Below are positions 32,031 to 43,064 of a stretch of 64,000 bases of DNA, piece after piece. Below the pieces are notes generated by a model. It saw only the letters and a list, made by a program, of their open reading frames with translations. It did no database searches and was not told the origin of the DNA. Both the position numbers and the translations under genes were made by a program. Positions within the stretch are counted from its first letter, which is position 1. Each line of letters begins with the position of its first letter. The DNA comes from Symbiodinium microadriaticum (taxonomy: Eukaryota; Sar; Dinophyceae; Suessiales; Symbiodiniaceae), in NCBI GenBank assembly GCA_001939145.1, contig LSRX01000709.1, forward strand, positions 286,668 through 350,667, given 5' to 3'.

Positions 32031-35000
32031 CTACGCTGCCCGACTTGTTGTTTACGTCTATGTCCACCATCAAGACACAGGCACGTATGCGGCTGTCTCG
32101 TGAAAGATACCCAACCGCAATCGAGCTGCCATGCTTGCAACCGAAGATAGCCGAATTTGTTCAGATTCATTGACAGGCAGGACGGAGCACAACACTCCAT
32201 GCCTGATGCGCTGCGACAAGGGAACCATGCTCGGTGTGTCAGCAGGGGTGCTACCCCCACGCCGCTGCACTCCTGGGGATTGGGGCATCACTTGATGAGT
32301 GGGTTCCTGTGTTCCCGACAGGTGATGTCAAGCAACAAAAAAGTGTTCTACTGTTGATCTCAATGGAGTAAGCCCCGGTGTGGAGGAACACAGGCATGTG
32401 TGCCCATAGATCCATGCACCTATCTCATTTCCTGCTTCCGGACACTGTAAATATGCACATCTTCTCGTGCCGTCCTCCTCCGCGGATTCATTCAAATTGC
32501 TGCTGCGAAGGTATGGAAGCATGTGCCTGACGGCTACTAAGTTGCAGAGATTCATGGGACATCCCAGCTAAGCGTGTGAAGTTGCAGCCTTGACGGGGGG
32601 TTTATGCAAGCGTGCGAGAGAGAGCAGTGAACACGCAATTCAGTGGAGACCTCCAAAAATTCCCACGCTGTGTGCACGGGAAGAGTTCCAGGCAGTGTAC
32701 TCCCAGTACATTGAGAGCATGCTCTTCATCCACTGGAAAGACCACATGACCCGATACTTCGAGCGGATTTGGGCGCCTGGCCTACATCGGTTCATGATGT
32801 CAGTCAAATCGGCGAGTGTCCGCAAAAAGTCTTGGGAAGTCTGGAAGCGAAGCCGTCACCATTCAGGTGCCGCACAGCTACGGCTTCAAGATGAAAGATG
32901 CTACTCGATCAATCATTCCGATAGGCTTTCAGAATTCCATGCATGCGCAGCATCACTAGTGGCCTTTGGCAAATGCATCTGCCTCTTCCCACCCACACTT
33001 AATAGATAGCTAGATAAGATTCAATTCGAAGCTGCCTTGGGTCACAGTTACGGCTCGCTGCACACTTGTGGTGCACGCCCCTCGGAACTTTGCCATGGCA
33101 CTGTCAGGACAGCCGAGTGGATAACCCGGACCAGCGAATCCAGGAGGACCTGCAATACCTGCTTGTCTCGATTAAACCTGTGCGATCTTTCTGCGGATTG
33201 CTTCGTCCTCGAGGAGGCGTGAGTAGACGAAATGTCAACCAGGACATTGGCAGTTTTGTGCCTTCCACATACGACTTGACCATGGGAGCTGCTTGGAGGG
33301 TGGATGAGTGTGGACTTCACTTCGAACAGCATTGGTTTGGTCGCTCTGGTTTGATTCTTGCCGGCATTCGGCCCAGCAAGCCAAGGTCCTAGATGCCACT
33401 TTGCAGCTGAGCATTTACAGCTCCGCGGGTGACATTCATTAAGTCAGGACAAGGTGTATCTGATAATGTTGGCGTCCTTCTGAATTCCTGGCTTCAGGGA
33501 ACTAATTCTTCGTGACGGGAAAGTTGGAGTTGTCTACAAGCAAGTTTCGCTCGCCGGTTGAAGATGCATCCTGATTCAGGGCCAGAGTTTCAAGACGTTG
33601 CCCTTGAGCATCGAAGGCATCATGCTCATCCAGGTCCAGCCGAAATCAGCTTTTCCTGGGCTTCTGCTTCTTGGCCGAAACAAAGTCACAGCAGGCCTAA
33701 GCCTGGATGAGGTGCCTGCGCACATGCGACTCCAGCTTTGGTGCTGCAGATGGCAACCATAGGCATTGCGAGATCGCACTCAGCATGCACGGAGTCTAGC
33801 AAACATGTTCGCAGTAGTATTGGCTCATAGCAGTATTTCCAGCACACTGTCGTTGTGTCAGCCCTATCAGGTTTGGAATTGCCATCCTTTACACACTCAT
33901 CGGCTCCGTGCCTGGGACTATCAGACTATCATGTCTGCCTTTTTTGTGGATCCGGTTTTTTTTCAGGGACTTCGGCACAATCAAGAGCCTGTCATATTCC
34001 ACACTCGACCCCGAGACTCTGGCCTCTGACCAGCACACGGCTCAAGGCATTGGATGGTGGGGTCCTCGGCTTGTAGCCCTCACCGCATACTCTGGCTAAA
34101 TCTCGCTCTCCTCGTCCGATTTGAGAACAAACCGAGAAACCGTTGACTCGTCGAAGCCTTAAACAATGAAGGTTCAACGCATTCTCCAGACCCAGGCAGC
34201 AGGCATCATCCTCCAAAGAAAGGATGCAGCTATGTCCGGAAAAATGCCCCCTACCACTCTCACTGGAGCCTTGCTGGTAGTCTCCTGTGACACTCGATCA
34301 TCTTTCTATGCAGGTAGCCGTGCACTGGATCGGTCGAGACCTTGCGTTCCTATCTTGGCAAGGCGAGCGATATGGAGGCTCCGCTCCTGAACGGGGCTGC
34401 AGTGGTATTGTAACGCTTAGGGCATCCTCGCGTGGGGAGTTGCTTGGGCATGGGGGCTTTGCAAAGGTTTCGGTCGTGACAGTGGTTAAACGGACTTGTG
34501 CCTTGACTTCGTGTCCTCAAGGCCTCTATGGGCTTGAACAACTCAGAGCTCCTGGCTCCTCAACCGTTGCAGTGTTCACATCGGGCGGGGAGGCCACTTC
34601 CGTGCGGAGCTCCGGCGCGTGCATGACCAGAGTGGCGTGGACGACTTGAGGTTAGGGCTGCCGCTCATGAAGCCTTGTTGTCGAGCCTATGGACTATATG
34701 ACTATATGTGTCACAGACAACAAGACGAGACGAGAATGCGAGAACGTCGTGATCGAAGTCACCGTGGCCCGAGGTGAGACGGTGGCCGCCCTCCGATCTC
34801 ATGAGGCTGAACTTCAGCGCCTGGAGCAACGCTTCGAAGCCTTGAAGCGGCGTGGCCTTTGTTAGCGGAGTCTGTGCCATCGTTTGGCGAGTTTTGGCGA
34901 AGCAGTGGCAATCCAATGTTTTTGGTATGACTAGTAGACCCAAGCGGCCTCGGTGAGCCTCTGGCACAGGTGGAATAAGTGGCAGGGCATGATCTTGAAG

Positions 35001-38000
35001 CACCCCGGCTGATGCTGACGTTGTATCTTGATCTTGGGGCTACAAGTGCGGACTTGAAGCCAGAGAAGTGTGCAGTGTGTGAGACCTGAGGAAGCGTCTC
35101 GGATGGTTCGATCGGATCTACGACCCGTTCAAATCTGTCCTGTTTGTGTGCGTCTTGATGCCGTTCTTCATCAAAGGAGAGGCTGGACCCCTGCGTAGAA
35201 TCACAGAAGCCGTAAAACCTAGACGTTGGAGACAAATTTGTTACATTAGTGGCATGACAAGCCTCAACTGACAGTCATGCAACCCAAACTGGACTGAGCC
35301 GGGCTGCCAGGTGTCCCTAGGCACTGTGAAGCAGTGTGAGATGGCTTTGTCGCGTATTACTGCTTCCCTCGGTGACTTGCCAGGAACAGTCATGTAAGTT
35401 CAGAGCATTTAGGGGCCAGCGGGCGCATCCTCCGGTCGAGTTTAAAGCTTGTCCCAACACGAATCATGCGGTCATAACCTTCGGGATATGAGTTGGATAT
35501 AGTCGAAACGTGTAGTCGTGTAGCTATGCAGGTCCGTGCCATCAATCCTTGCCATCGGCATCCTTACAAAAACTCACTCAACACTAGCGTGCATTGCAAC
35601 CTGGCTCCAGCTAAATGTCGACATGGTGCATGTCCCGTCACAGCTATGCAGAAATTTCCTCGTAGCCTCGGACCTTTCCTGCCGCCTGCTGACTTGTCCC
35701 AGGTTTCTTCATCCACGAGTACAAGCACCTGGCTTCCTACAGGGCTCAAGTGGATCGTTTGCTGCTTGCTTGTAATCGCGGCAGAAGAGGTGACTTGGTC
35801 ACCCTGTCGGACCGGAGGTTTCGAGCACCGATTAGGTCCAAGAGCCAGGCTGGTTGCAATTGCGTAAATGAGCTGTCGGAAGGTACAACTTTCGCTGCTG
35901 TGGTCTTGCATTCATGCAGGACCACGCCAAGGCTTTGCATGTTTCTGTGTGATTTTTCAGGGGTATCCTTCAAGCATCGGCAGCCAACACCAGCGAGCAA
36001 GTGCTTGATGAATCCCGGTTGCTGAAGAGAACACTCTAGAGCGAAGAAACAAGACTGAAAAACATGTTAACATTTGAACCTCAGAAACATGCAGGTCGTA
36101 CTGCTCCAGATGTAAGCACCGGTGAGACCTGCATGTGGCAGCCTTTTGTGACGCAGGAGAAGGCGCGCACGTCTTCCGACTCTCCAGGTGAGAGACCTGG
36201 TGGAAATGGAGTCATGGACTTAGGTGCGGCAGTGACCACGATTTCACCGGGATGTGGGACTGGGGGTCCAAGGCTGCCGAAGAAGAGCTCGATTTGGAGG
36301 TGCCATGTTGCTTCGTTTCCACTCGGTTTACGGTGCAGGGATTGCGGGAGCATGTCTTCCTGCAGTCACCAAGTTCCGGTTGCAAAAAAAAGGATTGCGG
36401 AGGAGGTGCCGCCGGAAATGGCACATGTTTCGTTCAGCAGGTGTTTTCAGAGGGCACTCGCTTGACCTTGCACACCAGCGGTCCGTGCCAATCTCTTCTG
36501 AATGCATTCTTTGCAGCTAGAATCGGGTAGAATACAGCCATGCGGCATCCACCATGCTCACATCGACATCTTAATGATGCCGTTCCGGAAAAGAGACTTG
36601 GACGACATGCTCGAACGACTAGGCCGTTGCACTCGCAGAGGCAGATGCGATTGCAGATCAAGGGGGCTCGCAAAAGCATTTTCGCCCCTCAATTCGCGAG
36701 GCAATAGCAGAGCAAAGCACACCTATCGGACTTGGAACATTGTCACACAGAGCAAGAACCAGCTCACGTCGGACCGCTTCGAAGAAGAGCCGAGTCGACA
36801 AGCGCAGAAACAAGGCGACACTCCTTCAACAAAACACCGGTGTTAAGCACCACGTTGTTTTGTAGAGCTCTATGGAGCAGAAGGAAAGCCCAAAGGGGCC
36901 GGGTCCCTGCCACACGCAGGCACTCAGGGTCAGTCCGGAAGGTTCCATTAGCGGACTTTCCAATCTAAACCTGAACCCTTTGCACTAGCAGAAGCCCCAA
37001 ACTTGCTTTCGCCGCTGCTGTTACTTGGAGGTGGATGCATCACTTCGACAGCACCTTTCCACTGGCGAAGCTGTCCCGGCTCCGCCAGCACGGACGGCGG
37101 AGGCAGATCTTGAAGTGTAATACATCAAGAACGTAGGATGAGGCAAGGCTTTCGAGGTGGCGAGGCGGGGGTCCAGGTAGTGTTCGCAGCGGATCGCAGC
37201 GGGGTTTGGATGCCGCTTGAAAGGTGATGCTTATGCTTCAAGACACGTATTTCAGGATCGGCGCTCTGCCGAAGCAGTGTTGAAATGTTTTGAGCGCTTG
37301 GCTTCTATTGGGCACACAGCCGACGAGAAGTCCGGACAAGCGCTCACCCTCGGCTGAGGTTCTGGAGCTAAGAAGAGCTCGGGTCAGTTTGCCCTCGGGA
37401 GAAGTGTTGCTGGAAGCTGACTTCCGTGCGGCTTGGGCTTGAGCTTCTTAGCGTTGTGGTGTAGGGCATCCTGAAGCAGTCGAGCTTCCTAGCAGGCGGA
37501 AAGAGCCGTTGATGAGATAGGATTCTGAGATATTGGGCTCTATTGGGCTCCAAGTCCAGGCGGTCTGGAATTGGTTGTGAAAGCACACACGCTCTCGCCA
37601 ACAGTCCACTGCTTGTTGATGTCCCCCTTACGCACCTCGCGCTAGGCAGGACGGCCCTTCGAAGATGACCCCAAAACCTATCCGGCGTTCCACATGAAGG
37701 ATTAGAGGTCCGACATGTTCCGACCATCCTTGCCACTGCACATCTTTGTTGATGTGGCTATGGGTGATGAACGTTACCTACTGCTACCACACCTGGTTTG
37801 CTGCTGTTACGCTCTATCAGCTTCTGCCCGAAGCATCGAGGTGAGCAAAGGCACCAGCGTGCTCCTTTGTGGCGGCGAGGGGTCGGGCAAGTCAACCTTC
37901 CTACGGGCACTGGCAGGCGTGCTCTTCCCCAGTGTGCTTTTTGTTTGGGAGCGTTTGGGCTTGATGTAGAAAATTGTTCGTCGCTCTTCTAGATTCAGCT

Positions 38001-41000
38001 TTAGCTATCCGAATCTAGCCTGTGTTCACACTGTGAGCACCCCGGCACGTAAACATGTCATCCGAGTCACCTAAGTTTAGCCACTATGCGGACCCACCTC
38101 AGCCGACTCAGCAGCTGTGTGGCCCCAAGCACCCCAAATCATCGAAATCCGAATTCCAGGGGTCGGTCGCCTTGGAGGGGTTAGGGAACGAGGGGACATG
38201 GAATCCGTGTGTGAGCAAAACCAGGTCTATGTGGGGGCTACTTGTTACGTATGTAAATATGTGTAACAGATTTACATCTATTCTTTCTATTGTGAAACGA
38301 ACCAGCGGCCTCCGAATACACATAGTCAGTTTTGTTTTGCAATAGGACCTAGAACAATGAACTAATGATACAAGAACCATTTGGAAATCTATAGTTGTAT
38401 ATTTTGCTGAGGAGGCTAGCTGTCCGAGATGTCAGATGTCCTGTTGGGGGGCCCCTGCCGTCTGCAGAGCAAACTGTTGCGAATCAGGGCCTTGAGTGGA
38501 CCTCGGGCAGTGGGGGGAAACAAGAGAGCCACTGAAACAGGGACAAGTACCCCTAACTTTGGTCAGTTCGGGTCGTTTTGAGTCGATCTGAGGTCCATCA
38601 GAACTACGCGTTCTTTTGCTAGCTGCGGGAAGGGGTCTTCCTGCACTGCCCAAGCCACCAAACAGTTTGGGAAGCTCCGATCTGTCCTTTTGCTTTCGAA
38701 ACGGAGGGCAACTCCTTCCACAACCAACGACCGTGAACTTGACAATACTGACACAAACACGAGCAGAATCCTGGTGCAACCGAACAACAGCCGGTCGTGA
38801 AAGCCTCTTCAGGAATTTGGCCTTTCACTTCGGCCGAGGAGGCCTCAGCGCCTCTGAGCCCTCAGCTGCACAGGGCCAACGTTCGATGAGAGTTTCTGAG
38901 GAGAAGAGAGCTTGCGGGCCGATGGAAAGGGTGTTTTGGCTTCTCTCAGACCTCTCTCTCTCTCTCTCTCCAAATCGAACAGGCTCCGTGGCGAATAGCA
39001 GATCTCGACCGCATCTTTCCGGCTAAAGCAGAAACCAGGAACCCGGAATCTGACCGAAGCACCGCTGACCTGAGGACTTCCACCGATTGCTTCTTAATTC
39101 CACAGAAGCCGAGGCCGACGGAAGCTTGGTGCCTGACAGTTGTCTACTGAAGATGTAGGGCTGACGGCAACGGTTTAGTCGATGCTTGTGTTGCTGAAGA
39201 TGCAAAAGGGATGCACGCATGCAGCCACTGCGTTCGTTCGCTGTGGACTCGGGAGCCTGTCGGTATTTCAGCTGAAGGCAAGAGGAGGAGGTACAGACAA
39301 GCACGGCCCGAGATAGCGTATGAATGAAGCAAGGGCCCAGGGGTTACAGCACGTACCGTCAGGATTGACCGGCGCATGGGTCTCATCAATCAGTTGTGGA
39401 GTTCCCACTACACCGACCTCGAGGAAACAACTCTGCTCCTGTTCAGGCTGCCCATGCCCATCACACTCCGGCAAGCACTGGTATTCCCAGAAAGTTCAAA
39501 CTCCTTCCCCGATGCCAGCTGGTCGCATTCGGTGCTGTGCTGTTGTGCAATCTGCACGTTACATCCTGGGCTCTAGAGCTCAATCCCTTGAATGCGTTTC
39601 ACCCACGTGCCCTTATCCCGCAAACAGAGGCAGCATAACAAAGTCTATTCGTGGCATTTGTTCAACATCTCGAGAGGATCAAAAACCAGGGTAGCCTCTC
39701 AACAGATCGTTACTGCTGCACTTGACATTCTGCGGGGTGATTAGCGCCCGCAAGCTGGGCTCTCAAGAAGCTGCAAGAGGTTTCCAGCTCCAACTCTAAC
39801 TCTGCTCTGTGACAAGGATCAAGGCTTACTACGAGTAGCCTTGAAAGCACATTCAACCCAAATAATGAGATCCGGCACCGGAGCCGAGGCAGAAATCGCC
39901 ACCGTCCTCGAAAAAGTCAGGAAGCTTGCTTGCAAAGAGGTCGGGTAGAGTGGTCACAAGGATTAATGCTGGGTCGTCGGCCTGATGCCTGTGCACGAGG
40001 TTCGGCAGTGGACAAGCTTTGCCGTTCAGCGGCGAAGCTTTCGTAGCGCTTTGCCATGTTTTGCTTTCGGTCGAGGCTTGCTGAGCTGCTCGCATTGGGT
40101 CTTGACGAGCCCATGGACGCTACTCGGCTTAGACTCTGACCAAGCAGACACTTCCCGACTACTATAGTACGACGTTTCCTGGGCAATGCACGGACATCTT
40201 GAAGTAGTGCGGGACGGAGCACCGAAGCAAAAACAGTTGTCCGGGACAGCCAGCACCAAACCCGATCTGGCGGCTCTGCAACCGATGCAGGGCGGATGCG
40301 CGTATGTGAACTCCCTAGAACTCCTGATCTTGTCGTTGCCCAATACATGCCTGCCCCAGGTCAACACAGTTCTCTCCGGAGGTCAGTTCCAGAAGCTGAT
40401 GGTAGCAGCGTCCTCGGTGACCGCTTTCCGACCCTCTTCCCAAAAAGTGCCAGCTTTTGCAAGCTTTTAGCCGGCCGGGACCCCGCCCCGACTCCTTGAT
40501 GCCTGCGGGTACCTGAGCCAAGGCTGCGGGCAGATATAGCCTGCAGCCAGAAGCAGAAGCAGTATAGGAGTTGATGTTTTGGATTCTGAGTAGTGTTTGC
40601 ATAGAGGGAGGTCTTGCAGGTGGCAGGATGGCGAATGACAGTCCCTTCTCTGCATGCAACATCAGAGTTCCCGGGTCGGATAGCGGTAGCTGCTCCCCGC
40701 CCTGCAAAGCTCCCTACTAGGTAGGTGTGTTAAGTCGTCCCGCGTTGTGTACAGTCGACCCGCAGCGGCGTGACTTTGGGGATTCCCACTGAAAACAGAT
40801 GTGCACCCCAGCCTGGAGACATGCTTAGTGGTCAGCCCGTGGCGGCGTGAACATGGCGATTCCTGTTGAAAGCATATGTCGATTCCATGCCTGGAGATAT
40901 GCAAGACGGTCAACCCACGGCAGTGTGAACGTGGGGGATTCGCAATGAAAGCATGTACCTCGACCCAGCTGGGCCACGTGCAAGAACCATGAAACAAAGC

Positions 41001-41470
41001 ATTGCCCCGACGCTGTTGTTGGGCTGACGTACTAGCGGTAGGCTTAAGTCGTCCCTGCCGGGGCGAAGTCGTCCCAACCCCATGTGCCGCAGGGTTTGGA
41101 CTTCTATCATACGTTGCTTCGCATCCAGTCTCTAGTTTCTGCGAGATCCAGTGCTGTGCGCGGTCTTCCCAGATCTTTTCACTTCGATTCGTTGCTCTAT
41201 GGCCTCAGTTTTTGAGTATCGATTTTGCACATCGGGCCATCTCCCTGAAAGCTAGCGTGTACTTGGGGATTCCTAATCTATGAGCCGACTTTTTGTGGGT
41301 GGGTCGACTTCACACGAATCGAGGCGTGTACATGGGGGTGGGTCGACTTAACGCGGGATGGGTCGACTTAACCCCGGCGCCTGTATTGCTGCAGAGGCGC
41401 ACTGCTTACTTGTCAATCCGGCGTTCATTTTGCTTGACGAGCTGCAGCCTCAGTTTCAGGAATCTCTGTG
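31851..41470 (+). CDS. ABC half-transporter, SbmA/YddA/ABCD-type, multi-exon
   Basis: A half-size ABC exporter-fold protein: an ABC_membrane_2 membrane domain followed by a nucleotide-binding domain. Two copies would dimerise in a membrane and use ATP to move an unidentified substrate. Exons found: 31851-about 32030, 32692-32811, 33108-about 33165, 34314-34374, 34774-about 34850, 35703-about 35770, 37841-about 37920, 39447-about 39500, 40360-40404 and 41397-about 41468. Motifs in order: an NFDYMSRFFD entry helix, the family hallmark DNPDQRIQEDL, IGRDLAFL, ETVAALRSHEAEL, EYKHLASYRAQVDRL, Walker A GGEGSGKST, signature LSGGQ and Walker B FILLDE. Splicing 40404 to 41397 gives the standard 21 residues from LSGGQ to LLDE, and 32811 to 33108 keeps phase 0. 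The Q-loop exon and H-loop are missing or uncertain. The ATPase motifs look functional. Confidence 0.85.
32692..32811 (+). CDS. ABC transporter exon: WR-type helix
   Basis: 40 codons in phase 0: VYSQYIESMLFIHWKDHMTR, then YFERIWAPGLHRFM. It corresponds to the family pattern L.IRWR.WLT..YL..WL...YY. The acceptor is CCAG|G and the donor is GC (32812). Confidence 0.8.
33108..33165 (+). CDS. ABC transporter exon: DNPDQR motif
   Basis: DSRVDNPDQRIQEDLQYL. DNPDQRI.ED is near-diagnostic for ABCD and SbmA/YddA-type transporters. The acceptor is TCAG|G. It joins the previous exon in phase 0. The right edge is approximate. Confidence 0.88.
34314..34374 (+). CDS. ABC transporter exon: IGR-ERY segment
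   Basis: VAVHWIGRDLAFLSWQGERY plus one base. The spacing from IGR.LA to ERY matches the family consensus IGR.LA.L....ERYEADF. The donor is GA (34375). The following EADFR exon was not located. Confidence 0.75.
34774..34850 (+). CDS. ABC transporter exon: coupling-loop (EAA-like) segment
   Basis: ETVAALRSHEAELQRLEQRF and EAL, matching the E.(I/V)A...GE..E...L..RF...L consensus, with GE replaced by SH. The acceptor is CGAG|G. The right edge is approximate. Confidence 0.7.
35703..35770 (+). CDS. ABC transporter exon: LASYRAQVDRL helix
   Basis: FFIHEYKHLASYRAQVDRLL, matching the Y..LA..RA.VDRL segment at the end of the membrane domain. The acceptor is CCCAG|G. The right edge is approximate. Confidence 0.78.
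37841..37920 (+). CDS. ABC transporter exon: Walker A
   Basis: VSKGTSVLLCGGEGSGKSTF and LRALAGV. The P-loop GGEGSGKST fits GxxxxGK(S/T), and LRALAG is usual for this family. The acceptor is CGAG|G. The right edge is approximate. Confidence 0.88.
38943..38972. repeat. (CT)n tract in an ABC intron
   Basis: A CT run inside the intron between the Walker A exon and 39447. Confidence 0.85.
39447..39500 (+). CDS. ABC transporter exon: post-Q-loop segment
   Basis: LPMPITLRQALVFPES resembles the family stretch P.LP.GTLR.AL.YPE that follows the FLPQ Q-loop. The acceptor is TTCAG|G. The exon carrying FLPQ itself was not found. Confidence 0.55.
40360..40404 (+). CDS. ABC transporter exon: LSGGQ signature
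   Basis: 15 codons: VNTVLSGGQFQKLMV. The acceptor is CCCAG|G. Choosing the GC donor at 40405 gives the exact canonical distance to Walker B. Confidence 0.85.
40730..41371. mobile_element. Foldback/MITE-like element with TTAA ends
   Basis: TTAAGTCG at 40730-40737 and its exact inverse CGACTTAA at 41364-41371 bound 642 bp. More copies of TTAAGTCG(A/T)CCC lie inside: 41044-41055 (direct), and inverted copies ending at 41351 and 41371. The left arm TTAAGTCGTCCCGCGTT is nearly inverted at 41344-41360. TTAA ends recall piggyBac-type target sites, but there is no transposase and only the very ends pair, so the class is open. Confidence 0.6.
40754..40987. repeat. Three 77-79 bp diverged tandem units
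   Basis: Units start at 40754, 40831 and 40909. They share GTC(A/G)(A/G)CCC, G(C/T)GTGAAC, GGGGATTC, TGAAA(A/G)CA and GCCTGGAGA(C/T)ATGC. They lie just inside the left end of the element at 40730. Confidence 0.7.
41397..41468 (+). CDS. ABC transporter exon: Walker B
   Basis: AHCLLVNPAFILLDELQPQF. FILLDE is Walker B with the catalytic Glu. The acceptor is GCAGAG|G. The exon runs into a GT-rich tract that supplies a GT donor at about 41468. Confidence 0.85.
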
Positions 41471-42107
41471 TGTATGTGTGTGTGTGACAAAAATTGATGC
41501 CGCATGTAATGGTCTGCAAGAGTGTGATTCCAGCTGGCATTGCATATTTCGAGATGCGATTACGCTTTCAACGAGCACGGCACGTTCAACTTGCATTCTC
41601 AACTTGTGGATGCTGTGCTCCCTGGCGGTTGTTGCTGGGGTCGCTGAGGTCAATGGCACATCTCTCGCAACAGAGTCAACATCACCTGTATGGCCTGTTC
41701 CTTGGCTAGATGCCATTATCCAATTCGGTCCCCCCGGTAACAGGCTTCTGCACAGGCCTCATGAGGCTAGGAGGTCCGTGTTCCGTTGCTTTCGAGTGCT
41801 CGACGAGCTTCGTATAAGAGATCCCAGCGGCACGTTCTCGGAAACAACGCGGCCAGGCGCGGTGACTCAGTACGACCTTGCTTTTATACACATCGCATCT
41901 TCAGCCCGACATTGGAAAACTGCAAAAAATGCTTCAACATATTTCAACATTGGACATCTTTCGCCCGCAAGGCTTATCGACGAGCTCATCGGACCTGGAC
42001 TTTGTGGACTGGTCAGCACATGCCACAACCCGCAGGACACGGATGTGGGCCAAGCGAAGTTATCGCCTCCCTGGATTTCGATGTCGCTCCGAGTTGGTTT
42101 GCAGTGA
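41469..42107 (+). other. Long open frame downstream of Walker B, mostly intron-like
   Basis: The Walker B frame stays open to 42107. Most of it has no motif, but YFNIGHLSPARLID at about 41938-41979 could be a divergent H-loop (the usual pattern is T.IS.GHR..L). Evidence is weak. Confidence 0.3.
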
Positions 42108-42109
42108 TT

Positions 42110-42860
42110 ACAAGTCCTTGTCGTCCTTGTCGAAAAACGGTGTGCCTTGCCAGGACCTTGGGCGATATCATCAAGTCCATTATCGGATCAGCCGCAAGGT
42201 TCGAGAGAGGCATCCTGCCTGAACACAGTCCTGCAAACGCTCGGCTCTCGGACTAGTGAGCCCGGCAAACGTCTTGGAGTTTCCGAGAAAACTACCAGTG
42301 TAACCTGAATGCCTGACATCCTCGACAAGACTTTTTGCGGGGATCAAGACTGCACATTGAACTCCAAGGTGCGACAGCACTGGCAGCACTGGATCTGGGC
42401 TCTGCACCCGCAAACTGGAGCTGGTGGAGCCAGGTCGGTCTCCTTGGTGGCAGTACCAGATTTGAAACCAGCTTCGGCAGCCGAAGCTTGTCCTTACAGG
42501 CTCCCGACTCTGAGTTGACGGAAGCGTGTCCATCCCTCCTTGACCCTTTCGAGATGAATCAAAGCTGGACATGCATGGACGAACTGCGACATCGGAGGTG
42601 CGGCAGTGGAGGCAGATACAACCAGCCCGGTACAAGATGTGCACCGGCGCCTTGCCGAGCAGGACGTTCGGTCGAATGCAGCTACAAGGCTTCAGAGTGC
42701 ATCGGAAGGCTGTAAATGGCTCGAGCACGCACCATCAGTGCTGGTGGATCTGCCTTGCAGTTATGGTTCACATGTCATTGCCCTGGGCATTCACTCCTCC
42801 CATGGGCAAGTTGAGGGTCATCGCATCCGATACTCATCCGATGCACAGCTTCAGATGTAT
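42110..42860. other. No gene assigned
   Basis: Overlapping frames in all plus phases (for example 42335-42715) without a domain. The 3' end of the ABC gene may be here or near 44.5 kb. Confidence 0.4.
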
Positions 42861-42865
42861 ATGTC

Positions 42866-42905
42866 TGTAGATGTGTATGTATGTATGTATGTATGTGTGT
42901 ATGTA

Positions 42906-42936
<31 letters not shown>

Positions 42937-43062
42937 ATGTATGTATGTATGTATGTATGTATGTACGTATGTACGTATGTACGTATGTACGTATGTACGT
43001 ATGTATGTATGTATGTATGTATGTATGCATGTGTGTACATATATATATATATACACATATAA
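42866..43062. repeat. (TGTA)n/(TG)n/(TGTACG)n/(TA)n compound microsatellite
   Basis: About 200 bp of TGTA units with an internal TGTG block, a TACG-containing block at about 42960-43000 and a TA run at 43039-43053. It gives Tyr/Val/Cys/Met artefact frames. Confidence 0.95.
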
Positions 43063-43064
43063 TT

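Noticed and set aside
41706-41760. GPPGNR as an ATP/GTP P-loop
   Set aside because: It lacks the GK(S/T) part of Walker A, and the true Walker A is at 37841.
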